Positions 9,450 through 18,299 of a stretch of DNA of 64,000 bases are shown piece by piece. Position 1 is the first letter of the stretch; each line of letters begins with the position of its first letter. The notes below the pieces were generated by a model. That model did no database searches and was not told the origin of the DNA. It saw nothing but the letters and a program-made list of their open reading frames with translations. Source of the DNA: Rhizobium sp. EC-SD404 (GTDB taxonomy: Bacteria; Pseudomonadota; Alphaproteobacteria; Rhizobiales; Rhizobiaceae); NCBI RefSeq assembly GCF_902498825.1, contig NZ_LR701459.1:1432001-1496000 (forward strand), read 5' to 3'. The translations under genes and the position numbers were made by a program.

Positions 9450-10229
9450 CTATGTGGACAACACACGCCCGCCGCCGCGCCAAATGCGCAGGGCCGAAAG
9501 ACGCCCGGTGAAGCAGGCACCGGTATCGACGTTGATGCGCCGGTTCTCCATTGCAACACGCGCGACGGGCGTGTGACCGTGCACGATGTAGCGATCCGGC
9601 AATTGCGTTGCCTGAGCCGGCGGAAGCCGCAGCGACATCAGCGATCGATCGCTCTGCTCGGCGGTCGGCACGTCCGGCCTGAGGCCAGCGTGTACGAACA
9701 CATGAAGGCGGGTGCTGAGCAGCACCGGCAGGTCGCGCAGGAATGTGAGATGCGTGACGGGCACCGCAGCGCGGACCATCTCGCCGATTTCATCGCTCGA
9801 ACTGCCGAGCCGCAGAAGTCGTTCGCTGTCGATGCCGTAGGAGGTGAGCGTCGCTTCGCTGCCGAGTGCCCGCCAGCGCTCGAGGCTCGCACGTCCTTCG
9901 AGAACGTCGAGCATGAGCTGCTCGTGATTGCCCGCAAGGCAGATGCGGTCGAAGCCCTCAGGCGGCGCTTCAAGCAGATGATCGATGACACCCGCCGAAT
10001 CGGGGCCGCGATCGACATAGTCGCCAAGCATCACGATCAGCTTGCGTCCTTCGATAGCCTGGGCATCCGCGACGATCTTGTTTTCGAGCAGTCGAAGCGC
10101 GTCCAGACAGCCGTGCACATCGCCGATCGCATAGATCGGTCGATCGTCGTCCTGCAGCGTCAGGCGCGCCCGAGGCGGTGGCATCACGCTCGAACCGCCA
10201 CGGCTGAATATCGACAATCCCTTCCTCAT
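9450..10229 (-). CDS. PPP-family metallophosphatase
   Basis: A 259-residue calcineurin-like protein phosphatase of the bacterial PPP type. The three metal-site blocks are all present: GDVHG at residues 36-40, GDYVDRGPD at 69-77 and GNHEQ at 100-104. A later HGHTPV block supplies another metal histidine. Such enzymes remove phosphate from Ser/Thr or Tyr residues, or hydrolyse small phosphoesters. It lies between exoP and the exoH-like gene but on the opposite strand. The start at 10229 (MRKGLS) was chosen because upstream residues up to 10454 are low in family character and run into the exoH start. A role against ExoP kinase activity is speculation. Confidence 0.85.
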   Translation of the reverse strand: MRKGLSIFSRGGSSVMPPPRARLTLQDDDRPIYAIGDVHGCLDALRLLENKIVADAQAIEGRKLIVMLGDYVDRGPDSAGVIDHLLEAPPEGFDRICLAGNHEQLMLDVLEGRASLERWRALGSEATLTSYGIDSERLLRLGSSSDEIGEMVRAAVPVTHLTFLRDLPVLLSTRLHVFVHAGLRPDVPTAEQSDRSLMSLRLPPAQATQLPDRYIVHGHTPVARVAMENRRINVDTGACFTGRLSALRIWRGGGRVLST

Positions 10230-10334
10230 CGTCTGATCGATGTTCGCCGCGCGGACGTCGGATCGAGCGGTTGGTTCACTCCGCTTCCGAGTGCCGACCC
10301 GTCCGGGCGCTGACCCGACAGGAGTAGTCTCACC

Positions 10335-11447
10335 GTGGACAAAACCTTGCCATTCGCCATGACACTTCCCGACATCACGCCGGTGTCTCGGTCGACCTCG
10401 TTGCGCATTTCGATTGCACGCGTCCTCTGCATCGTTCTCGTCACTTTCGTGCACGTTCAGCCAGGCATCGCGGAAAATGTATACACCCAGCCGGTGGATG
10501 CATTCGGTCTCGTCTATTTTCTGCTGACCCGCGTGATCGGCTTGAGTTCGGTTTCACTTCTCGGAATCGTATCCGGGTTGCTCATCGCAGGGAGCCTCAC
10601 CAAGGGACCTCTCTCCACCATCACCAGTAAAGTTCGCTCGCTCGTCGTTCCCCTCATCGCGTGGAACGTGGTGATGTTCGTCCTTATCATCATTTACGCG
10701 CAACTCTCCGGCAACTGGGAGAAACTGCCAGAAGCAAGCCCGCTCGGGATTGCAAACGCCTTTCTCGCTCTCCGCGAATGGCCGCTTGTCGTGCCGTTGT
10801 GGTTTCTGCGCGATCTCTTCGTCTGTAGTCTGCTGGCGCCTCTCCTCGTCAGCGCCCTTTGGCGTGCGCCCACGGCCACGTTCGCCCTTTTGATCGGCTA
10901 CATGCTATTCGGGCAGGACACGTGGCTGCTGCAGCGACCGCAACTTCTGCTGTTCTTTGCAATCGGTCTCTGGCTGCGCATTGGTGCGTTCAATGACGAT
11001 CAGATCGACCGCGTGACGAAGGTCTTCACTCTGGGCCTCGCTCCCATGGCGGCGATCTTCTTCTACATTCGTATCGAAGGCATTCCGTTAAACAGCCTGA
11101 ACCCGCAATTTCTTGCCGCGCTGGACACGTTGTTGCGGATCACCACGGCTGCCACGATCTGGCAGGTGACGCTGCTCATCGCCGGGTCTCGGATCTGGTC
11201 GAGGATCAAACACTTCGAACCCTATGTGTTTGTTCTTTTTTGCAGCCACGCGATCGTCTTCGAATTCGCCGGCATCCCGCTGCGGCGTGTGTTCGGAAAC
11301 TTCGGCGATCCCCTGTTCTCGATCTCGTTTTTTCTACAGCAGCTCATCGCCATCGCCGCCGCCTGGATCGGCGTGATGATCCTGATGCGGCTTCCCGCAG
11401 CCGTCGGCAAAGCGCTCAATGGCGGCAAGGTGCGCCTATCGAGCTGA
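10335..11447 (+). CDS. exoH: Membrane acyltransferase 3 family, ExoH-like
   Basis: A 370-residue multi-spanning membrane protein of the acyltransferase 3 family, with about ten hydrophobic helices. Near the N-terminus is the family segment ARVLCIVLVTFVHVQPG, whose histidine is the expected catalytic residue. ExoH succinylates succinoglycan in S. meliloti and has about this length; that and the exo context support the name, although here the gene has moved from the exoK side to beyond exoP. The GTG start at 10335 has CAGGAG ten bases upstream; an ATG at 10359 is possible. It diverges from the phosphatase gene. Acetyl rather than succinyl transfer cannot be excluded. Confidence 0.75.
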   Translation: MDKTLPFAMTLPDITPVSRSTSLRISIARVLCIVLVTFVHVQPGIAENVYTQPVDAFGLVYFLLTRVIGLSSVSLLGIVSGLLIAGSLTKGPLSTITSKVRSLVVPLIAWNVVMFVLIIIYAQLSGNWEKLPEASPLGIANAFLALREWPLVVPLWFLRDLFVCSLLAPLLVSALWRAPTATFALLIGYMLFGQDTWLLQRPQLLLFFAIGLWLRIGAFNDDQIDRVTKVFTLGLAPMAAIFFYIRIEGIPLNSLNPQFLAALDTLLRITTAATIWQVTLLIAGSRIWSRIKHFEPYVFVLFCSHAIVFEFAGIPLRRVFGNFGDPLFSISFFLQQLIAIAAAWIGVMILMRLPAAVGKALNGGKVRLSS

Positions 11448-11623
11448 GGGCTGTTCTGCTTGATTTTCCGAGGATGTTCGTACCTGTTCGCCAGAAGGCG
11501 CTCAGAGAGCAGACGATGCGTGCTCTAATCGTCGGCTGAAATTTGAGTGGAGTTCGCTGGAAAATGGCGGGCCGAGCACGACGATACCCAGAACTCCATT
11601 CTCCAGCACGGTTCTTCTGCCGA

Positions 11624-11666
11624 CGCCGGGTGTGTGTGTGCTGATTGAAAGAGGCACACCCGGGCG
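11624..11666. terminator. Hairpin between convergent genes
   Basis: Arms CGCCGGGTGTG and CACACCCGGGCG can pair around a loop of about 20 bases. It lies between the exoH-like gene and the convergent deacetylase gene. There is no T-run on either strand, so termination is only a possibility. The remainder of the 240-base gap shows nothing else recognisable. Confidence 0.35.
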
Positions 11667-11688
11667 CGGTCACTGTTCAATCAAGCTA

Positions 11689-12579
11689 TCAACGGGCTTC
11701 CCGATACCAGTTCAAAATCTCCGAGCCGGTCATCAGCGCGACGTCGGGGTGGCTCAGGATGTGGTCGTAGAGCATTTCGAGATACTTGATCCGGTGGGGT
11801 GCGCCGGTGAGGTAGGGGTGGATGGAGATCGCCATCACGCGGGCGTTGTCGGCGCCTTCCTGGTAAAGCCGGTCGAACTGGTCGACACCGCGCAGGTAGA
11901 TCTCGTCGGAGCGGTGGCCTTGCACTGCGGTGATCACGACGTCGTTGATTTCCACTGAATAGGGCACCGAGACGATCGGTCCCGATCGCGTCGAAAGCGT
12001 CACCGGCTGGTCGTCGAGGCACCAGTCGCAGACATATTCTATGCCCGCTTCGGCCAGGAGATCGAGCGTATCCTCGGTTTCGGTCAGGCCCGGGCTTTCC
12101 CAGCCGCGCGGAGCCTTGCCGGTGAAGGCGCGGATCGCCTCGACCGTGTCGACGATGGACTTCTTCTGGTCTTCGACCTTGTGCATCGGGCGCTGGATGT
12201 AGCCGTGGCCGACGAAGTCCCAGCCGGCTTCGAGGGCTGCGCGGCAGGCGGGCTCATAGACGCTCAGTGCCGTCCCGTTGACGGCGAAGCTTGCCTTGAG
12301 GCCGCGGCTCGACAACGTTTCGAGGAAGCGCCAGAAGCCGACGCGCATGCCGTATTCGTGCCAGGCCCAGTTCGGAATGTCGGGCAGGAGCGGCTGGCCC
12401 ATGGGCGGCGAGAGGACGGCGCGCGGCATGGCACCGGCGGGCGACCAATTCTCGACATTGACGATCGTCCAGACCGCGACGCGCTTGCCGTCCGGAAGCT
12501 TCAGTTTCGGCCGCTGCGTGATCGGTTCATAGGGCAGGCGGTCGCGGATGCGTTCCGCATCGATAATCGGATCCGACAT
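11689..12579 (-). CDS. Polysaccharide deacetylase-fold hydrolase, PuuE-like
   Basis: A 296-residue NodB-fold protein related to the allantoinase/PuuE branch rather than to chitin deacetylases. There is no signal peptide, so it acts in the cytoplasm on a small molecule. Recognisable blocks are WAWHEYGMRVGFWR near residues 70-83, VGHGYIQRPMH near 123-133, RGWESPGL and a late SIHPYLTG that provides metal-binding histidines. It is the last gene of an operon with an asparaginase-like enzyme and a three-gene ABC importer, 23 bases after the former. PuuE-type enzymes open cyclic ureides such as allantoin; the real substrate here is unknown but probably a cyclic amide or ureide brought in by the importer. 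Confidence 0.8.
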   Translation of the reverse strand: MSDPIIDAERIRDRLPYEPITQRPKLKLPDGKRVAVWTIVNVENWSPAGAMPRAVLSPPMGQPLLPDIPNWAWHEYGMRVGFWRFLETLSSRGLKASFAVNGTALSVYEPACRAALEAGWDFVGHGYIQRPMHKVEDQKKSIVDTVEAIRAFTGKAPRGWESPGLTETEDTLDLLAEAGIEYVCDWCLDDQPVTLSTRSGPIVSVPYSVEINDVVITAVQGHRSDEIYLRGVDQFDRLYQEGADNARVMAISIHPYLTGAPHRIKYLEMLYDHILSHPDVALMTGSEILNWYREAR

Positions 12580-12602
12580 GGGCTAGGTCCTTCAAGTATC
12601 GG

Positions 12603-13589
12603 TCAGGAAAAGGCCTGGAATTGCGTTTGGATTTCTTCGGTCGTGAAGCCGGCGCCGAGGAGGCAGGCGAGGAGAAGCCGCGCCTTGTGGGGTGGCAATA
12701 TGCCGGACGGGATGAGGCCGCGGCGAATGAGGTCGATCTCCGAGCCGGGAAATCCGTAGCTTGCGGTGAAGACGGCGCCGCCGGGAACGCGGGTCGAGAG
12801 AACGACCGGCATCTTCCCGGCCAAAGCTTCGAGCTTCGGCACGATCGAGGCGGGCACATGCCCGGCGCCCATCGCGGCGATCACGGCGCCCTGGAAACAG
12901 GCGTCGGCAATGGTGTCGATGAGGCGGCCATCGTCGCCCAGCCCGGTCTGGACGATCGCGACCGGCACGGCATCGGCAAGCGACAGTGCGGGAAACGCCA
13001 GCGTAGTGGGGATGAGGCGCAGGCGGAAGGCCTCCTCCGTCACGGTGCCGATCAGCCCGAGACCGGGCGCACCGAATGCGGAAGGCAGTCCTGTGTCCAT
13101 CTTCTGTGCGAAACGCGCGGCGTGAACCTCGTCGTTGAGGACGACGAGCACGCCCAGACCCCGGGCTTGAGGCGCAGCGGCAACGGTGACGGCGGCAAGG
13201 AGATTGGCATGTCCATCCGCACCGGGTGCGGTGGCACCACGCATGGCGCCCGTCACGACGATCGCAGCGCTGTCGGCGCCAGTGTCGCAAGCGAGCTCAA
13301 GCAGGAAGCTCGTCTCGTCGATCGTGTCGGTTCCCTGGACCACGACGACGCCATCGGCGCCGTTCTGACCTGCCGCCGTGACCATGTCAGCCACGGTCGC
13401 CATCTGCGCGAAGGAAAGCGACGCGCCGGGCACCAGGAACGGCGTCACGACGTCGATCGCGGCGACATCGACCAGAGCGGGGACTGCGGCGACCAGATCG
13501 TCGCCGCTGACCGAAGGCGCGATGCCGCCGGAAGCCTGCGGCACCATGGTGATGGTGCCGCCAAGCACGATGATGGTGACGCGCGGCAT
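12603..13589 (-). CDS. L-asparaginase-family amidohydrolase
   Basis: A 328-residue protein of the type I/II asparaginase fold with no signal peptide. The first catalytic threonine is kept in VLGGTITM near residues 8-15, although the usual TGGTI reads LGGTI. The second site is VQGTDTIDETSF, with the catalytic Thr-Asp pair but Gln in place of the common His before GTD. A lysine in FAQKMDT fits the third catalytic residue. These changes suggest an amide substrate other than asparagine. The start overlaps the permease stop by one base (TGATG), so it is coupled to the transporter. The stop is followed closely by the deacetylase-fold gene. Confidence 0.8.
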   Translation of the reverse strand: MPRVTIIVLGGTITMVPQASGGIAPSVSGDDLVAAVPALVDVAAIDVVTPFLVPGASLSFAQMATVADMVTAAGQNGADGVVVVQGTDTIDETSFLLELACDTGADSAAIVVTGAMRGATAPGADGHANLLAAVTVAAAPQARGLGVLVVLNDEVHAARFAQKMDTGLPSAFGAPGLGLIGTVTEEAFRLRLIPTTLAFPALSLADAVPVAIVQTGLGDDGRLIDTIADACFQGAVIAAMGAGHVPASIVPKLEALAGKMPVVLSTRVPGGAVFTASYGFPGSEIDLIRRGLIPSGILPPHKARLLLACLLGAGFTTEEIQTQFQAFS

Positions 13590-14419
13590 CACTTGCCCTG
13601 GGCGTCGGTGCGCCAGAAGATCAGCTTGCGGTCGAGCCATTCCAGGAGGAAGTAGCCACCGGCGCCGATCGTCGCGAGGATCACGATCACGGCGAAGACG
13701 CGGTCGATGCGCAGCTGGTTCTTGTAGAGCTCGACGAGGTAGCCGAGGCCTTCCGATGCGCCCACGAATTCACCGACGATTGCACCGATGACGGCGAAGG
13801 TGAGGGCCGCCTTGACGCCGGCGAAGATGACCGGCAGCGCATGCGGCAGCGACACCTTGCGGAAGGTCTGGAGCGGCGTGGCCTTGATCGACCGCATCAG
13901 CCGGCGGGCATCCTCCGGCACGCTTTCCAGGCCGACCAACGTGTTGATCAGGACCGGAAAGAACGAGATCACCACGGCCATGACGACTTTGGAGCTCATG
14001 CCGAAGCCGAACCAAGCGATGAAGAGCGGCGCGAAGACGATCTTCGGGATGGCCTGGAACCCGACGACGAACGGGTAGGCGATGCGCTTGGCCGTGGGCC
14101 AGACCGCAAGTGCGATGCCGAGCGCCAGACCGATCGAGGTGCCGAGCACGAAGCCGATGAGGATTTCGGTCAGGGTCACGGAGAAGTGGCGCAGGAAGAA
14201 GTCCTGCTGGACGAGCGAGATGAGCGCGCCGACGACGGCCGAGAAGGACGGCAGGATGATCGGCGAGACGAGGCCGAGGCGCGGTGCGAGTTCCCAGGCA
14301 GCCAGGATCACGACGATGATCGCCAAGGTGTAGAACTTGTAGCGCAGTTCCTGGTTGGCGTTCTTGTAAGGCGAGGCGGCTTTCACCGGCTCGGCATCAA
14401 GCGTGACTGTCTTGGCCAT
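13589..14419 (-). CDS. ABC importer permease, NitT/TauT type
   Basis: A 276-residue permease with about six membrane helices and the EAA loop that docks the ATPase (around VPEDARRLMRSIKATPLQTF). It belongs to the SsuC/TauC/nitrate group that pairs with NMT1-like binding proteins. Its start (MAKTVTLDAE) lies inside the upstream ATPase gene by 23 bases, and its stop touches the asparaginase-like start. Family members import alkylsulfonates, taurine, nitrate, pyrimidine precursors or aromatic acids, so the sequence alone does not fix the substrate. Confidence 0.9.
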   Translation of the reverse strand: MAKTVTLDAEPVKAASPYKNANQELRYKFYTLAIIVVILAAWELAPRLGLVSPIILPSFSAVVGALISLVQQDFFLRHFSVTLTEILIGFVLGTSIGLALGIALAVWPTAKRIAYPFVVGFQAIPKIVFAPLFIAWFGFGMSSKVVMAVVISFFPVLINTLVGLESVPEDARRLMRSIKATPLQTFRKVSLPHALPVIFAGVKAALTFAVIGAIVGEFVGASEGLGYLVELYKNQLRIDRVFAVIVILATIGAGGYFLLEWLDRKLIFWRTDAQGK

Positions 14420-15221
14420 GGCCGAGGATTCCCCTGACTTTGAAGATGAGATCGGTGAAGGTCTGGCTCTGCATCTGATCGATCGTGCGCGGACGCGGCA
14501 GTTCGACATCGATCACGCCGGAGACCTTGCCGGGACGCGGCGTCATGACAACGACGCGGTCGGCCATGAAGACGGCCTCGGTGATGTTATGCGTCACGAA
14601 GAGTACGGTGATTCCCGCCGCCTGCGTGATGCGCATCAGCTCCAGGTTCATCGCTTCGCGCGTGAATTCGTCGAGTGCGCCGAACGGTTCGTCCATCAGG
14701 AGAACGTCGGGCTCGTAGGTCAGCGTGCGGGCAAGCGAGACGCGCTGCTGCATGCCGCCAGAAAGCTGGCGCGGATAGGCGTTCATGAAATCGCCAAGAC
14801 CAACAGCTTCCAGTACGGTGCGCGCCTTCTGACGTGTGGCTTCCGTCTTGGTGCCGAACACTTCCGCCGGCATCAGAACGTTTTCCTCGACTGTGCGCCA
14901 TGGCAAGAGAACCGCCGTCTGGAACATGAAGCCCACTTGGCGGGACGGCTCGTTGATCGCGCGGCCGTTGAGCGTCGCTTCGCCTTGGGTTGCTGGCAGA
15001 AGCCCAGCCACCATGTTCAGCAAGGTCGACTTGCCGCAACCGCTGGGACCGACGAAGGAAATGAACTCACCCTTGCGGATCGTCAGATCGACGCTCTCGA
15101 GCGCGATGACGGGCCCGGAATCGAGGGTGAACGTCTTGCCGAGACCCCTGACGTCGATGATGGTTTCGGCAGGCGCCGCTCTTTCGAGCGGCGCCTTGTC
15201 TTCGAGACGTACGGCCATCAT
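14397..15221 (-). CDS. ABC importer ATPase, NitT/TauT type
   Basis: A 274-residue nucleotide-binding subunit with Walker A GPSGCGKST, a Q-loop (FMFQTAVLLPW), signature LSGGMQQR, Walker B VLLMDEPFGALD and the switch histidine in FVTHNITEA, all intact. It energises import by the adjacent permease. The tandem ATG codons at 15221 and 15218 overlap the binding-protein stop, so either may be the start. It is the second gene of the five-gene minus-strand operon. Confidence 0.92.
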   Translation of the reverse strand: MMAVRLEDKAPLERAAPAETIIDVRGLGKTFTLDSGPVIALESVDLTIRKGEFISFVGPSGCGKSTLLNMVAGLLPATQGEATLNGRAINEPSRQVGFMFQTAVLLPWRTVEENVLMPAEVFGTKTEATRQKARTVLEAVGLGDFMNAYPRQLSGGMQQRVSLARTLTYEPDVLLMDEPFGALDEFTREAMNLELMRITQAAGITVLFVTHNITEAVFMADRVVVMTPRPGKVSGVIDVELPRPRTIDQMQSQTFTDLIFKVRGILGHGQDSHA

Positions 15222-16273
15222 TGCGCGGCTTCCACGGCAGCCCGGTCGAATTCATTGGCAGCTTCGATCAGCGAGCTGTCGAGTGCAACCGAGAGGTCGA
15301 CGTCTGTCGGCAGGGCGCCTTCTTCCTCGGTGCCCTGGCGCAGGAAGTCGTGATAGGCCTGGAAGCCTTCGAGGTAGTGGGTTCCGAAGGGCTCTTCGGC
15401 GAGTGCTGCCGGAGGAGTCTTCAGGCGGCGGGCAACTTCCCAGTTCGGAGCGGCGATCGCTTCGTCTTCGAACTCTTCCGGGCGGATTTCCTTGGCCATG
15501 GCGAAGGCGCGCTCGTCATTGGCGGCTGCGTAGACGACGCCCTTGGCAACGGCGCGCAGGAAGCCCTCGACCTTGTCCGGGTCGCTTGCGAGAAGCTCGG
15601 CCGAAACGACGACGCCGTTTGCCGGGAAGTCCTGGGCCTCCTGCGGCAGGATCGTGACCATGTCGATGCCGCGCGACTGGATGGCGGCGATGTCGAAGAG
15701 GCTGGACGAATAGGCGTCGACCTGACCGGACTCGAGCGCCTGAACGGTGAGGGCCGAACCGTCGCCGACGGGAACGAGGCTGACATCCTCACCCGTAAGG
15801 CCGGCTTCTTCGAGCACTGCGCGCACGAGCGGTACTTCACCACCCGACAGATCGGACACGCCGACGCTCTTGCCCTGCAGATCCTCGATCGTTGTGATGC
15901 CCGACTCGGCGGTCGCGGCCAGCGTGAAGATGTTGGCGTACTGGTAGGAATAAACCCACTTCAGGTCGAAGCCCTGGGCGACGGCATTGAGGAATGCGCT
16001 CGGTGCAGGCAGTGCGGCGTCGGCATTGCCGGCAATGACCTGCTGGATGGCCGCGCTCGATCCGCCAGCGTCCTGGAACGACACTTCCAGGCCTTCCTCG
16101 GCGAAGAAGCCAAGTTCGTCGGCAATATAGAAGGGGTGGAACTGGTTCACGCTCTCGACGGGGAACATGAAGGTGAAGGTTTCCAGATCCTGCGCAGCGG
16201 CGAAGGAAACGGAGAGCGCGAGCGCTGCGGAAGCGGCTGCGGTGATGCTGACGGCGCGAAGAGTGTGCAACAT
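15218..16273 (-). CDS. ABC importer binding protein, NMT1/SsuA-like
   Basis: A 351-residue periplasmic binding protein of the NMT1/ThiY/SsuA fold. A clear signal peptide (hydrophobic residues 8-25, cleavage after FAAAQ) is followed by FHPFYIADELGFFAEEGL, the usual start of the ligand-binding lobe, and by GGSSAAIQQVIAGNADAAL. It captures the unknown substrate for the operon's permease. It is the first gene of the minus-strand operon and diverges from the GntR gene; a palindrome lies between the two starts. Confidence 0.92.
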   Translation of the reverse strand: MLHTLRAVSITAAASAALALSVSFAAAQDLETFTFMFPVESVNQFHPFYIADELGFFAEEGLEVSFQDAGGSSAAIQQVIAGNADAALPAPSAFLNAVAQGFDLKWVYSYQYANIFTLAATAESGITTIEDLQGKSVGVSDLSGGEVPLVRAVLEEAGLTGEDVSLVPVGDGSALTVQALESGQVDAYSSSLFDIAAIQSRGIDMVTILPQEAQDFPANGVVVSAELLASDPDKVEGFLRAVAKGVVYAAANDERAFAMAKEIRPEEFEDEAIAAPNWEVARRLKTPPAALAEEPFGTHYLEGFQAYHDFLRQGTEEEGALPTDVDLSVALDSSLIEAANEFDRAAVEAAQ

Positions 16274-16363
16274 GTTGATTGATCCTGGCCTCTGGTTTTC
16301 GGGTCGATCGCCACGGCTCTGCGTCCGTCTCGTAGAAGCGATCCTGCGCGGGAAAATCCGCTT

Positions 16364-16392
16364 GTGATCTGACGACTAATATATTAGATCAC
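16364..16392. promoter_or_regulatory. Candidate GntR operator (nested palindromes)
   Basis: An outer inverted repeat, GTGATCT and AGATCAC separated by 15 bases, overlaps a perfect 12-base AT-rich palindrome, CTAATATATTAG, at 16376-16387. It sits in the divergent promoter region between the binding-protein gene and the GntR gene, where a regulator of both would bind. Assignment to the adjacent GntR protein is an inference from position. Confidence 0.6.
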
Positions 16393-16511
16393 GGATATCA
16401 AGATGATTTTTGGGCATGCGTATTCGACGCCTAGAAATTGAGCGAAGTGCGCGCGATTGCAAACTGCGTGGCTTTGCTGAACAAAAGACCGTCGGGCGAG
16501 GAGCCGAATTG

Positions 16512-17255
16512 ATGATCGAACTTTCCCAGGAAGAGGCGCGGCTGATCAGCCAACCCATGAGCCGCAAGGACATCGTCCTCGGCCTCATCCGCTCGGCTAT
16601 CGTCGACGGGCGGCTGCCTGCAGGGATCAAGCTCGACCAGAACGAGATTGCTGCCACGCTCGGCGTCAGCCGCATGCCGGTTCGCGAGGCGCTCAAGCAG
16701 CTGCAGGCCGAGGGTCTGGTGGTCGTCTACCCGTATCGCGGCGTTGAAGTGGCACGGCTCGATCCTGCCGACATCCGCGAGATGTTCGCCATTCGCGGCA
16801 CGCTCGAGCGCTTGGCGGTGGGAAAGGCGCTGGAAAATCTGCGTCCCAAGGATTTTCGCGGCATGCGCGAGACGCTGGAGGCCATGGACCGACTGATCGA
16901 CGACGAAACCGCGAACGACACCTGGCCGGAGCTCAACCGGAAGTTCCACGCCGCGATCAACGATGCCTGCGGCTGGCCGCGGCTTCTCGAAACCATCGAC
17001 CAGTTCCGCTCGAATGTTGAGCGCTATGTGCGGCTCTATATTTCGGTGCGCGGGCGGGAGCAGTCGCAGCGCGAGCACTGGGATCTGCTGACGGCCTGCG
17101 AGCGCAACGATGTCGCCAAGGCGCAGGAAGTCATTGAAGCCCACTCACGCAACACGGCGGAATATCTGATCAGCGCGATCGAGATGTCGGAAGCCCAGGC
17201 ACGCCGCCAGCCGGCCAACCGTTCCGCAGCCGAAGCCCTCAGCGGCAAGGCCTAG
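16512..17255 (+). CDS. GntR family regulator (FadR/FCD type)
   Basis: A 247-residue DNA-binding regulator. The winged helix-turn-helix is at about residues 15-85 (GRLPAGIKLDQNEIAATLGV and SRMPVREALKQLQAEGLV). The C-terminal all-helical FCD domain senses a small ligand, with an FHAAINDACG block that commonly includes a metal-binding histidine. Start 16512 has GCGAGGAG seven bases upstream; an upstream in-frame TTG or ATG near 16410 lacks this. It is divergent from the ABC/amidohydrolase operon and 27 bases ahead of an amidohydrolase gene, so it likely controls both. Confidence 0.88.
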   Translation: MIELSQEEARLISQPMSRKDIVLGLIRSAIVDGRLPAGIKLDQNEIAATLGVSRMPVREALKQLQAEGLVVVYPYRGVEVARLDPADIREMFAIRGTLERLAVGKALENLRPKDFRGMRETLEAMDRLIDDETANDTWPELNRKFHAAINDACGWPRLLETIDQFRSNVERYVRLYISVRGREQSQREHWDLLTACERNDVAKAQEVIEAHSRNTAEYLISAIEMSEAQARRQPANRSAAEALSGKA

Positions 17256-17282
17256 ACCTCTTCCTAACCACCAGGGTGACAT

Positions 17283-18299
17283 GTGACAGACACGAGCGAA
17301 AACCGCGCGCGCCGGATCGATATCCATGCGCATTATTTTCCGGAACGCTACATCGCGGCGCTCGAAACCGAGGGCTGCAAGTGCGGTGCCTGCGTGCGGC
17401 GCGATCCGCGCGGCCCGATCATCGATGTCGGCCCGCTGCATGCCGGACCGCTCGAGCGGCGCTTCATCGATCTCGACATGCGCATCGCAGACATGGATCG
17501 TCAGGGTGTCGACGTACAGGCGCTCTCGCTGACCCAGCCGATGGTCTATTTCGCCGATGCGCCGGTGGCGCGTGCGCTGTCCGTGGCCTTCAACGATTCC
17601 CTCGTGGAGGCGCATGAGCAGTTCCCGGATCGCCTTGTCGGCCTGGCAATGATCCCGGCAAACCACGCCGAGGAAGCCCTTGCCGAACTGGAGCGCGTCA
17701 AGGATGCGCCGGGCATGTGCGGCGTCTATATGGGCACGGCGATCGGTGACTGGGATCTGTCGGACGAGCGGCTACTGCCCGTTTTCGAGCGCATCGAAGC
17801 AATGGGTTGGCCGATCTTCCTGCATCCCCTGAAGGTCATTGGCATGACCGACCGGCTGAAGCCCTATTTTCTGGCAAACCTGCTCGGCAATCCGTTCGAC
17901 ACGGCTGTCGCTGCCGCGCATCTCATTTTCGGCGGCGTCATGGATCGCTTCCCGAAGCTCGATATCGTCCTTCCGCATGCTGGCGGCGCGTTCTCGTTTC
18001 TCGCCGGGCGTTTGAACCATGGCTGGGCCATGGGGCGGCCCGAACTGAAGCATATGGACAACGGTGCGCTCAGCTATCTCAAGCGCTTTCATTACGACAC
18101 CATCGCCCACTCGGATGCCGGCCTTGCTTTCCTGGTCGAACAGGTCGGCGCCGATCGTGTGATGCTGGGTTCGGACTATTGCTTCGACATGGGCCATGAT
18201 GCCCCGGTCCAAATCGTCGACCGGCAATTGGGTTTGGGACAGGGAGAACGGCGAGCCGTCTTGGGTGACACGGCCGAGAAACTGCTGAAGCTAAAGTGA
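17283..18299 (+). CDS. Amidohydrolase-2 family protein, ACMSD-like
   Basis: A 338-residue metal-dependent TIM-barrel enzyme of the amidohydrolase-2 family, which contains ACMS decarboxylase and related carboxy-lyases. The first metal ligands are His15 and His17 in DIHAHYFP; later blocks are FLHPLKV near residue 180, LPHAGGAF near 231 and GSDYCFDMGH near 298, all expected for the family. It may decarboxylate or hydrolyse an intermediate. The GTG start at 17283 follows AGGGTG. It is the second gene of the gntR transcription unit, and probably belongs to the same pathway as the divergent operon. Confidence 0.85.
   Translation: MTDTSENRARRIDIHAHYFPERYIAALETEGCKCGACVRRDPRGPIIDVGPLHAGPLERRFIDLDMRIADMDRQGVDVQALSLTQPMVYFADAPVARALSVAFNDSLVEAHEQFPDRLVGLAMIPANHAEEALAELERVKDAPGMCGVYMGTAIGDWDLSDERLLPVFERIEAMGWPIFLHPLKVIGMTDRLKPYFLANLLGNPFDTAVAAAHLIFGGVMDRFPKLDIVLPHAGGAFSFLAGRLNHGWAMGRPELKHMDNGALSYLKRFHYDTIAHSDAGLAFLVEQVGADRVMLGSDYCFDMGHDAPVQIVDRQLGLGQGERRAVLGDTAEKLLKLK

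Noticed and set aside
11630..11640. TG repeat at 11630
   Set aside because: Only about five TG units, too short to treat as a functional repeat; it overlaps a hairpin arm.
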